Below, in pieces: positions 48,236 through 58,951 of a DNA stretch of 64,000 nt. Both the position numbers and the translations under genes were made by a program. The notes beneath the pieces are model-generated. The model was not told the origin of the DNA. It was given only the letters and a program-made list of their open reading frames with translations, and did not search any database. The stretch spans positions 186,001 to 250,000 of the forward strand of contig JAFBJZ010000356.1 in assembly GCA_016785225.1 (NCBI GenBank), given 5' to 3'. How positions within the stretch are numbered: position 1 is the stretch's first letter; every line of letters starts with the position of its first letter. Source of the DNA: Psettodes erumei (taxonomy: Eukaryota; Chordata; Actinopteri; Pleuronectiformes; Psettodidae).

Positions 48236-50991
48236 ATGGAGGACATGGACGACAACATTTCATCGACTGGGTTTGAGTCGCTCTTCATCAAAGAAGACGA
48301 CGGGGTAGCGGACAGAATCCTCATGGAACAAAGGGAGTGCAACACGGCACAATCGGGACTCAACTTCGCGGGCACACAGCAGAGTCCAGCAGCTCTAATT
48401 AAGCCGTACCTGCAGGAGATGGATGACTTGCTGAAGAGTTGCGAGGAGCTCACTGGTATACCTTTTGGCTCTCGATTCTCAGAAAGCTACTCTGAAATGA
48501 GCCTGAGCGAATCAATTCATGGTCAGAGGAAAGAGGAGGTCACGATTGAGAGCTACAGGGAAACGAGTACATCTCCCCAGGCGTATCTTTCCACAACCTA
48601 CATTGACACGCACATGGATGGGGCTGGGACAGAAGACCGGCCAGCACCAGGGCAGCAGCTGCAAGGCATGGGCACCATCATCAATAGGTGTGGAGTGACC
48701 GCAGAGGTTTCTCCGCAGACAGAAATGCCCATCACATCAGCGGGCAACAGACTGAGCGAGACGATGGTGGAGTATGAGGGCGAGCTGCTGGGGATGTTGG
48801 CCATGCTGGAGAACTGCATAGAGGACGCTGGGATGGACTACGAGCCACAAGACTCGGGTAAAGATGCGAGCCACGAATATGTACACATCAGGAAGAGCCC
48901 TCAGTTTTACAGGGGTACAACACCGGTGCCCATTCAGGAAGAGAGGCCAATGAAGTCGGAGGCCCAGCCAATGCAATTAGAACCTGGGGCTGATCGACAT
49001 GAGGAGGGAGATAAAGTTTCCAAGGACAGCGGAGATGGCTTGACGGCAGTTTTGGCAACAAACAGAAGCCAGCAAAGTCTTTTGCCTGGCTGTGACAACA
49101 TGGGTGGCATCTGGTGGAAAGACTGGAAAGGTCAAGCAAAACAAACCAGGGGGTTCTTGAGCCACAGTTCGGGTTTTCAGAGCCACCAGAGCAATTTTCT
49201 GATGAAGAAAACCATCTGATGTGCTGCGAAGGAACAAAGACAAGATGTGTGTTTAATGAAGGCGCAGAAACCAAAGGAGACAGGAGGGGGGCAGAAGTAA
49301 ATGACACTGAAATGCCAGATGAAGAGAGAACAGAGCTCAAGATGGAAACCACTGATCTGAGTTCTGGTGTAAACGAATTAGGGGAGTTGGGGTCTCAGAT
49401 GGAGGCGTGCATAGAGGAAGTACAGCAGTTAGAGAAGAGGAGGAAGGAGCTGCTGGAAGAGGTGCTTAAATTGAGAGGGAACAGAGACAGAGAGGAGGCA
49501 GGGGGGAGCGCTGAGGAGGAAGAAATGACAGAGGGGCAAATTGACAGCAAAGCAGCAGAGCTGATGAACATACTAAAGAGGGAGGAAGAGGGGAGAAGGG
49601 AGGAGAGGAAGAGGGAGATCCAGAGCCTCAGGGAGGAGAGAGCAGAAGAGGAGAGGGGGATGTGGAGGGTCAACCTGGAGAGACAGGGGCTGCAAGAGGA
49701 GCTCAGAAAGTCAAAAAGGCGGCTCTTCGCCATGGCCAGGGACTGTACCCACAGCCAGGCCTCCCTGAACAGCCAGCGCCGGGAGGTGGAGCTGCTCAAG
49801 AGAGAAGAGGTGAGGAAAATCTTCCAGAAGACTCGTTATCTGTGCATTGCTTTTCCGAGAACTCCCTCCGCACATAAAAACCTCTTTCTGCCCGTGCTGC
49901 AGGAGAAACTGCGGTCCCTGCTGCACCAGCTGACGGAGGAGGACTGCCAGCTCAGGTCAGCCCATCAGCAGCACCTCTCACGACTCCAGGCGGTGCTGCA
50001 AGCCCAGAGCTCCAGTCAGACCTGCAGCACGCAGGAGGAGCTGACCGAGTGCAGGAGGCACTCCTGTGGGGACATCCAGCAGTACTTGCAGGGCGGGCTG
50101 AGAGCCCTAGAGGACAGGTGCTGCCACCGTCTCCCGCTGGTTTTCTCTTTCAACACATCGAGCACACTGATTCTACTAATGTTTTACAGCAATCCACATG
50201 TTGCAGTTTCAGCCATAAACGACAAATCCACTCCAGAGATTTAGTCCTACTACGACAAGAGTTGTGAGCACAAACCCTGTAATGAGTTTTAAATTTCCCT
50301 CCCAGCAATTGACTACAGGTAATTTTTTGCTCATTTTTTCAGTTTGGGGTGGGAATAAATGTTCAGTTGCCTCTGGACAGGTATGAACCCATTCTGCTGG
50401 CGCTGCTGAAGAGGAGAGAGGCAACAGCTGGAGCGCTGGTGAAAGCCAAAGAGCAGGCCCAGGAGCTGAGGGCCCAGCTGAGACCCCTTCGGGAGGAGAT
50501 CCAAAAGCTGAAGCTCCAGAGGTCTTGTTTGGAGGAGAAACTCAAACTGGTCCACATACATCGGCGAGAGGATGTGGGGCAGTACAAGGTGAGCAAGATG
50601 GGGAAGTTGGAAGGAAAGATGACAACATCTAAGGCAAAAGCAGCCTGCAACCTGTCCCTGGTTCATAAAAATGCCATCATTTGATATATAACGCACTTAA
50701 GTTTTACCACTATTGCAGGAGACGGTGTACTGTCTGGAGGAGAGCAGCAGAGAACTGAAGATGGAGTTAAAGATTCAGAAGAAAAAAACCAAAGAGATGG
50801 AGGAGCTGAGAGACAGCCTTACCAAACAACTTCTGCTTTACAGGTGAGATTTGTTTCTATTCTGGATCCTGCAAAAAACCAACAAACAAAAAAAAAAACC
50901 CTACCTACAGGGACAGCTCTGATTGCAACATTCTTCTTACAGGACTGCCATTGAGGACCATAACAAGTGTGACCACGAGGGGAAAACATGA
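48236..50991 (+). CDS. sync: Syncoilin, intermediate filament protein
   Basis: Syncoilin is a muscle intermediate-filament protein that binds the dystrophin-associated complex and desmin. An acidic, low-similarity N-terminal region (48236 to about 49.4 kb) is followed by a coiled-coil rod. Exons are 48236-49103, 49181-49809, 49903-50117, 50381-50588, 50719-50843 and 50943-50991, giving 697 residues if a 77-bp intron at 49104-49180 is real. Without it the frame breaks (see findings). Rod segments such as RYEPILLALLKRREA and EMEELRDSLTKQLLLYR align with the human rod (YEPQFLRLLERKEA; EMEQLRLSLAEEL). The later exons agree in phase. The start ATG has a good Kozak context (accgATGG). The position, convergent with rbbp4, matches human SYNC. 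The N-terminal region is longer than in human (482 aa). Confidence 0.8.
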
Positions 50992-51233
50992 TTGTTTTGT
51001 TTTAAAAATCAAGAATATACCCGTGAACATAGTTCCGTGATTTAATAACAAACCCATTGTTTTTTCTGTTTTTTATATGCAACATAGAGAACGCCAAAGT
51101 TCAATTAATGCACTTTACACACATTAAGAGACATGCTGTTGTTAAAACATATAAAACAAAGACTGACATAGTTTTATAGAGAGGTCTGTAAAGACGAGCT
51201 CGACAGCTGCTTGTAGAAAAGGGTTTTGTTATG

Positions 51234-51239
51234 AATAAA
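51234..51239 (+). terminator. sync: sync poly(A) signal
   Basis: AATAAA on the + strand, 243 bp past the sync stop codon; the first canonical signal downstream. Confidence 0.5.
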
Positions 51240-51670
51240 GGCTTTGTGCTCCTCGTAACCCGAGTGCGACTGACGAGTTAATGTGCAGAGTGCAGAGGGG
51301 TTCGTGTACTTTTAAGGGCAATGCGGCTGCAGGACCAAACAGCGGGACGCAGAGTAATGGAGTGAGAGGACGCTCAGGAGACAGGAAAGCACCAGGCACA
51401 CGAAAAGGTCTGAGCAAAGCGTGACGAGGCGTAACCGCCTGTTTTCACTGGGGGATAATTCCGGTCTGTTTAAAAATACCTCTAAGATTAGCGAGACACT
51501 GGTGCTATCATGACAAGTGTGGGACAATGCATCACCTGCACCAAAAGACTGATGGGAAACATTTTTTATTAAGAATGCACTCACAATTTAACTTTGCAAC
51601 TGAGAAATCTCAAACATACAAAAAATGATTTCACAATGACAAAATTTGAAAAAAAAAAAATTGTTAGTGA

Positions 51671-51676
51671 TTTATT
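51671..51676 (-). terminator. rbbp4: Candidate rbbp4 poly(A) signal
   Basis: TTTATT on the + strand is AATAAA on the - strand, about 600 bp past the rbbp4 stop codon. A second identical signal lies at 51565-51570. Either leaves sync and rbbp4 convergent without overlapping transcripts. Confidence 0.45.
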
Positions 51677-52273
51677 GAATTAATTTAAATGGTTAGTCAG
51701 TTAGTTAGCGAGGGGACGTGGGAACCCCAGTGGACAAACAGCTGGTGTGGAAAGCAGTGCTGGGAACAGTTGGGTGGGGAACAAACTGAATCACAATGTG
51801 ATGGAAAACCCCAGGCTGCATTTTACATAAAAGCGTGACGTTATCTACAGCACTTTCCACACGTGTGGACGGAGCCGTTTACACTCTTCAACAGGAGGTT
51901 ATGGTGCCGGTATGACCACCACTTACATTGTAGAAAAGCACATTGTGTATAGGTGTTTTGGCATAAACCTGACATCAGTTTATAAAGGGACCCCAATTTG
52001 ATTACAAAAATACACCTTTTTATGCTGTGTGGAAAAACCATGGCTGAGACTCTTCAGGTAATAAATTACTGACTAAAAAGGGAGTTCTTCACCTTGAATA
52101 TTCCAAACCAGGACCAGGACTTTGAGATTCTTCTCTTTGCTGTATTTACAGTGATGTGTGACGCATCGCAGTGTCTCACCCGTGAGGCAGAGGCAGGACG
52201 GGAAGGAGAAGCTGCATGGTCACGTCTGAGGTGGCAGCTTGTGTTAGGTGAAGACACAAAGCAGGCAGAGGTG

Positions 52274-55200
52274 TTACGCTGTTGCTTCAGGGTCTGTTGC
52301 ACCCTCGGGATCTTCATCATTGTAGATGTTCTCAGCCTACAAGGACAGTGAGCGTGTCAGTCACTCAGACGCACAATGTCTGCCTGGTTATTAGACATAC
52401 TGTATTTATGAATCAGTGCATAACGAGATTCGAAGATGAGCAGAAACGGATACGCTTTTGAAGTGCCAATGTTTTTCCCTACAACAACACTACCACACGC
52501 TTTACATCTAGTTTTTTCTGACATTTATGAAAGTTTAGTGTAACAGAAAATACAGTTCTTTTAGCAGTGTAAATGAATTATTAATCCCTTAATCCCTCCG
52601 AAATGACAAATAAAAAAAAAAAAAAAAAAAAAACGATCTTGACTGAGATTTCCTCTCTTTCCCTTTCAGCTGTCAGCTGAAATGTCAGGAGCCTCCCGTC
52701 ATGCGACTTTCACCTACAAATTCATTGTTTCCTCCTCTGAGCTGCATGTTTTAGTTTCTCTTTAGGGACATGGAATCCTGAGAGCAGCCATCCACTATCC
52801 GTGACCTTGAGATGTCTTTGCAGTTTATGATTTTGAGGTCATATAGTTCCCTTTAAGACAGTACACCGAAGGTATCATTTTCTCTCCCTGTCCATAGCAA
52901 ACGGGCTCCAGTAAAATGTGGACTCAGCTGTCTTACCATTTGCCAGACTTGCATGATGTTGTCTTCAGAGACGGAGCAGATGACCCAGGGCTCGTTGGGA
53001 TTCCAGGAGAAGTCAGAGATCTTGGCTGTGTGGCCTCCGTGGATAAACTAGTAGACAGAAGCAAAGCCAATACTCTCATTATCATGACACAGATGATGGT
53101 GCCAATAAGGGAGAAACTCAACCCCCAAACATCAGCAGGCTTCAATGAGACTCACCAGTAGTTCAGGAGGGCCATCCTCTGCGTCTTCTGGGGACTGCTC
53201 CTCTCCGATTTTACTACAAAAAACAGGCAGAAGAGTTAAACCTGGTACTAAACTAATTCAAATGTCCACCGGGAGGGTTTTAGAAGTGGAATATCTTCAA
53301 GGTCTGTTCTTCAGAAGCCATAATTCCCAATACAAAGATGAATGTTCCATAGCACACGCTTTCATCTTTACATTCTCTCTGTATCAACTGAATAGGGTTG
53401 ACTAGTTGAGGAAAAACTCTGGCACTGCTGTTAAAAAATGAACCTGGCATGTAAAGAGAGCAGAGTGGCACCTGACACATGGATGAAACGCTGCGCAGGC
53501 CAGTGCACATGACCATGCTGACTAACAGGGCAGGGGATCCGGCAGCCACAATGAAGCTGGAAACGTGGCACAGCCGCACGCACTGCAGATTAAGAGAGAA
53601 TATTAAATTGATTACCTGAGATCCCAGACATTAAGGCGACGATCTGTTCCGCTGGATGCCAGTATGGTCTCATTGTGAGGTGACCACTGAACCTGCAACA
53701 AGCAGTCACACAACATTAGGGATTCTTCAAAGCAGGAGGAAAAAATAAGTGTTCACAATGTATTAGTGCATCTTTATAAATGACTCTCTTCCTGCATCTT
53801 TGAGCTGACTGCACAGATTTGAATTCAAGATATTCTGCTATGCTCACTGCAAAAAAAGTCCTGAATGGTAAATAACCTACCTGGAAGATCTCATCCTTGT
53901 GTGACTCAAAGGAATGCAGTTTGAGTTTCAGGTTTCTTAAGTCCCAGAGAGCCACAGTCTGTGAGCAGGAGAGAGATATTACAGATCCCTGTTTGCTGTA
54001 ACACTGCAGTTTCAAAACAGCAACTACAATTTCTTTATTCATTTAGCCAAAGAGATCTCAAATTAATATGATGTCGCAGAATTAAACCCAGTAATGTAAA
54101 TTAAACTAAAGGATGACAATTAAGATGGGGTGGAATATTGCCTGACCTTGTCTGCAGAGCCAGTGGCAAGGATGAACTCGCTGTAAGGGTTAAATGACAA
54201 ACAGTTGACCTCTGCAGTGTGGGCATCTACTGCATGACTGGGTTTGGAGTTGTTGTTTGAGCGTGTGTCCCAACTGAGATGAAAAGAAGCGGGGCAATAG
54301 TCATTATTAAAAAAAAGTAAGATATCACAGGCTATGCACGATCACAGATCATTTCAGGCGACCTGCCTGACCTACACATCAGCTGTGACTTATTACCAAG
54401 CTTCCTTACATCATGAGTTTCTGGTCATCTGCGACAGATCCAAAGAGGGACTCGTGAAGCAAATGCCAAGAGACATCTTCCACCACAGCAGTGTGACCGG
54501 TGAAGATTGTTTTTGCATCAACTATCTTCCCCTCCTTTGGCCCAGCACTTACGTCCCACAGACAGATCGTCTGCAGATTAGGGAAAGATGAGATGTAAAA
54601 ACCACATCAATACTTCAGAGCCCATGTTTGAAAACTTTTAAACATGTTAAATGGGGAACCTAATAACATATGTGAGGATGCTCAATGATACTTCTTAACG
54701 ATGACACCTTAATTTTCTCTTACATGGTCATCTGACGCACTAAGTAGCCAGCCAGACAGATTTGAATTCCAGGAGAGACCGTAGCCCTCTTTCTGGTGAC
54801 CTCTGAGACGCAGATCAGGATGACACTCTCCAGAAGCATCTGTGGATGACAAGATGAACGCGCACTGTATTTATTTCACAGCATGAACACAAAGATGAGC
54901 ATTGCGAAGGCCATGTTAAAAAACAAAGTCAAGGGTACCAAGTCACATGCTTTACTTTTAAAATGTGTTCAACAACATGCCACCTGTGGCAGTGTCTTGC
55001 ACTGTGTGTGATCTCTGTACCTGGCTTGGAGGGATGCTTGGTGTAGTCAAACACAAGCACATCTGAGGTGGGGGTCTTAGTGGCAATGATGCAGGGATTC
55101 TGTGGCATGTAGCGGGCACGGTTAACCTCCCCTTCATGGTTGATCTTGATTTCTATCTCAATCTTGCCACTCACTGAGCCGAAGCCTCCAAACTCTACAG

Positions 55201-56647
55201 GGAAATACAAAGAAGTATATATACAGCTGCAACATGGAGGCAATTGATTTGGGGATAGTAATTTCAGAAAGGTACAATTCACCAGAACCACCAGAGTACT
55301 ATTTACAGTAGTTGCTCATCAGCTGTAAGAAACAGGTTGTGTCAAGTTGCTGAGTCTATTCGAAGAAGTCCAGACATATCATAAAGTGTCTGCCAGTTGA
55401 TTCGCAGTGTGTACAATGACCACAACTGTATATTTTTTTCCCTTTAAATGGCTTCTAATCCATTATAACTATTATTGTATTATTTATAGCTGTCTCTTTA
55501 AAAACACACACTTAGACACAAGACATATAAAGGAAAAATCTGCCTGCCCAAGTATGTATTCTGATTTCACAGATCTCCAACCTCCTTTTTCACTGTCGTA
55601 ATGTGAGGTATCAAACTGGGTATCATCATTGGGCAGCTGGACACTGGCAATGACCAGGTGATTCTGCTCATCAGATGTGTGAGTGCCCAGTACGAGTCGG
55701 TGCACACTGTAATCCTTCCCCTCTGGCCTGTAAGAAAAAAAAAACTTCAACCATAAAGACCATCAACACATCATCACACCTATTGAAAGCACACATTACT
55801 GTCCATGTCAGGGTTACTACTGGCTCCGTGTGTAAAAATGTGTACCTGGAGACATCAGGCAGCCACTGAGCAGTGAGGCTGGGCCACTCTAAAGCATGGG
55901 TCATAACCAGGTCGTAGAGGAAAGGGGTGTTTTTCTTCCAGATCTTGTACTCCTCATTAATCACTCTCTCCTCCACTGCATCATCAAAAGCACCAGCTGC
56001 AGAGAACAGGGAGTGGTGACAAACAGTGATGAACTGTTTCCACACTGATTCCACAACAATTTCAGTTTTCATGAAGTTACTTTCATGAAGTTAAATACTT
56101 TTAGGTGTGCGTCTATACCTTTTACTGACCGAGGCTATCAGTTTAATATTGGGGCGGCTGCCAGTGTATCCCAGCGATTGTCAGGAAATTACTGACAGTT
56201 AATGCTATGAAGCTGGCCTTTTAAAGTTGTCTTGGCAGTAAACGAATGAATGAAGCAACTCTCCAGTAGTTTTCGGTATGTTGGGAGTAATATATCAACG
56301 TTAGATTGATATAACCTGGCTCTAAGGCTTATACTCTTGCTACTGGGTGAGCATAGCTATTGTACAAGAGAGATGCACCCTCAGATCCCACCAGTATAAA
56401 GTAGATAACGTCCGCTAGTGAAAAACAATAGGCACGTAAACAACAACTTAAACCGAAACTACAAGTGTTTCCGCTCTCACAAAGGAATTTTACCCAATTA
56501 GGTTGTCTGGTCTAGGCTAATCCAGAAGCCACGGCAGCTAACTGCTACCTAACCTAGCCGGATAGCTAACTTAATAAAAGTCCGATAATAGCTTTGTTTG
56601 CTGCCGACAACAATAAAGACCTTCATTTTACCTTCTTTGTCCGCCAT
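52274..56647 (-). CDS. rbbp4: Histone-binding protein RBBP4 (RbAp48)
   Basis: A WD40 seven-blade propeller that binds histone H3/H4 and serves CAF-1, NuRD, Sin3 and PRC2. Exons in transcript order are 56632-56647, 55846-55996, 55582-55727, 55021-55194, 54724-54839, 54410-54570, 54147-54273, 53881-53958, 53616-53692, 53156-53213, 52937-53047 and 52274-52336. All have GT-AG borders and compatible phases, totalling 426 codons with TAA, that is 425 residues, as in human. The N-terminal histone-H4-binding helix ([20 protein letters not shown]) and the WD repeats ([39 protein letters not shown]) are near-identical to mammalian RBBP4. The acidic tail ([12 protein letters not shown]...) distinguishes it from most WD proteins. 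RBBP7 is the only close alternative; sequence and synteny favour RBBP4. Confidence 0.96.
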
Positions 56648-56870
56648 TGCAGGTGTGTAGCTGTGAGACCACAGTAACTTGAATTTAACTGATACGCGGA
56701 GGCAAAGAGCCTTATCTCGCGTCCTCCTCTGGCGTACCAACAAACCCCGTCAAAGCACCGGGTGAACGGCGCTAGGCTAAAGGCTAACCGAGGACTGGGA
56801 CAGACGTGGGCGCTTTCGCGCGCTCAATACAAGCGAGAGGGGCATCTTTCTACCAATCAGAGCGCAGCAG
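56648..56870 (-). promoter_or_regulatory. rbbp4: rbbp4 promoter with CCAAT and E2F-like sites
   Basis: Upstream of the rbbp4 ATG, TTTCGCGC (56814-56821) matches the E2F consensus TTTSGCGC, and CCAAT occurs at 56853-56857. The region is CpG-rich and has no clear TATA box, typical of a proliferation-linked housekeeping promoter. Motif matches only. Confidence 0.45.
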
Positions 56871-57122
56871 CTGTGCTCGGGCTGACCAGCGGAGGGCAGC
56901 AGGAGACCGTCTGATGACGATGTTAGAAATCAGACTATTGCTACATGTCACAGTCATAGCTGCATATGAACAAAAACTAAGCCATCTTTTATAGAGTTAA
57001 AATGAACGGATACGGTACAGATTCCGTAATTCAATCACATCCATTTTAAAAGCAACTAAAACACGATATTTGTTTTCCTCCCTCAACAAACCCTTATTAA
57101 TTTGCCTGTTATATTAAACGCA

Positions 57123-58405
57123 TCTACAGCTCAGCATTTAACACCATTGTGCCCTCCAAGCTCGTCATGAAGCTCAGGGACCTCGGGCTCAACACCGCCC
57201 TGTGTGACTGGATCCTGAACCTTCTGATTTGCAGACCCCAGGTGGTGCCAATAGGCACCACCACATCCTCCACCCTGACTCTCAACACCGGCACCCCCCA
57301 GGGTTGCGTGCTGAGCCCCCTGCTGTACTCCCTGTTCACGCACGACTGTGTGGCCACACACAGCTCCAACACCATCGTGAAGTTTGCAGATGACACGACC
57401 GTCATCGGCCTGATTGCCGACGACGACGAGACGGTGTACAGAGAGGAGGTCAGAGCCCTGACATCTTGGTGCCAGGACAACAACCTCCACCTCAACGTCG
57501 ACAAAACTAAGGAGCTGATTGTGGACTACAGGAAGCGGCAGGGTGAAGAACACATCACACACATGACACATCATCATCAACGGGACGACGGTGGAGAGAG
57601 TCAGCAGCTTCAGGTTCCTCGGGGTCCACATCAGCGAGAATCTGACCTGGACCCTACACACCAACACCATCACAAAAACGGCACGACAGCGGCTCTTCTT
57701 CCTTCACAGGCTGTGGAGGCTCAACATGGACAACAGGATACTCTGCAGCTTTTACAGATGCACCATCGAGAGTATCCTGACTGGCTGCATCACCGCCTGG
57801 TACGGCAATTGCTCCGCCCTCAACCGTAAGACTTTACAGAGGGTGGTGAAAACTGCGCAGAACATCACCAGGACAAAGCTGCCATCCATGGAAGACCTCT
57901 ACACCCAGCGATGTAGGAAGAAGGCCAACCGGATCATTAAAGACCCCCACCACCCAAGCAACAAACTGTTCCAGCTGCTGCTGTCTGGCAGACAGTACCG
58001 CAGCATCCAGTCTCACACCACCAGACTCAGGGACAGTTTCATCCCCCAGACCATAAGACTGCTGAACTCTTGAACTGTCATTTTGTCACTTTATTACTTA
58101 CTTACTTACTTTATTGCGTTTGATTTATTGCATTCTATTCAATTTGCCACTCATGTTATCCAAATTGCTGCTTACGTTGTTTGTCTACTATTTATGTTTA
58201 TGTTTATGTGTCTGTTATTGCTTATTTGCACTACTTGCGTTTATTGCACTACTGTGTTCATTTTACTGCATCTTACTCTTTCCTTTCCTTTAATCTTCGT
58301 TCCTTATATCGCAATGCCGATGGAGCCGGAGACCCAAGAATTTCATTGCCAATGACTACTCCTGTAATTATTGTGCATATGACAATAAAAGAACCTTGAA
58401 CCTTG
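57123..58405 (+). mobile_element. 5'-truncated L2/CR1-like LINE, defective
   Basis: Starts abruptly inside the reverse transcriptase (YSSAFNTIVPSKL), continues through GTPQGCVLSPLLYSLF and the catalytic FADDTT motif, and ends with the characteristic C-terminal thumb region (RFLGVHISENLTW, ESILTGCITAWYGN, RQYRSIQSHTTRLRDSF). The coding sequence shifts frame near 57.55 kb, so it cannot encode a complete product, and the endonuclease half is absent. An AATAAA precedes a terminal tandem 'gaacctt' tail at 58391-58408, as in L2-type elements. A 6-bp AACGCA at 57117-57122 and 58406-58411 may be a target duplication. It sits between the divergent rbbp4 and tert starts. Confidence 0.85.
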
Positions 58406-58740
58406 AACGCACGTGTTGCATCTTGTTGTTTACCCATGGTTGTGCTTGTTACTTGTATGAGGAAGGAAAAACATTGAGGATACTAATTTCACATGCTAAC
58501 AGACACAGAGATTATTTTAATACTTAAACCATTCCAGTCACAAGAACATATGTGTTTGAGCTCCCTGTGATAACATAACAACTTTAAATTGTATGTATCT
58601 CTATCTCTTTTAAAGAAAAACTCTATCCGGGGACAGTTTAATGGTATTTCCTTCACATTTTTATTGTGAATTTCTCACCATGTATGTCCACACTTCGTAT
58701 ATACCTCTATTTTTTCCTCGCATGTGTAACTTTCCATTTC

Positions 58741-58951
58741 CACGTGTAAACAACAAAAATGTCAGCATGCCTTTTTTCGTTCCCCATTGGTCAACTGTGA
58801 TTCATGCCGTATGGTACTATCTGATTGGACAGTGATTTTGAACTGCTTTCTCATTGGCAGAGGGTGGCGCGGTTACTTGAAACGGCAAATAAAGCTCGCC
58901 ACGCTTTAGGTACACAGTTGAACATATCCGGAACGGATTCGTACAGTCACG
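58741..58951 (+). promoter_or_regulatory. tert: tert promoter: E-box and three inverted CCAAT boxes
   Basis: Upstream of the tert ATG are CACGTG (58741-58746) and three ATTGG motifs (inverted CCAAT) at 58786-58790, 58824-58828 and 58853-58857, spaced 38 and 29 bp. Vertebrate TERT promoters are known Myc/USF E-box targets, and clustered CCAAT boxes are typical NF-Y sites in cell-cycle promoters. The transcription start is not resolved. Confidence 0.5.

Noticed and set aside
49395..49799. 134-codon Ser/Leu-rich antisense ORF
   Set aside because: A shadow of the Glu/Arg-rich coiled-coil coding strand of sync (complement of GAG/AGG-rich codons).
50341..50380. Upstream acceptor (tttttcag) giving a longer sync exon 4
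   Set aside because: It puts the following sequence out of phase with the preceding exon; the acceptor at 50380 keeps phase and aligns with the human rod sequence.
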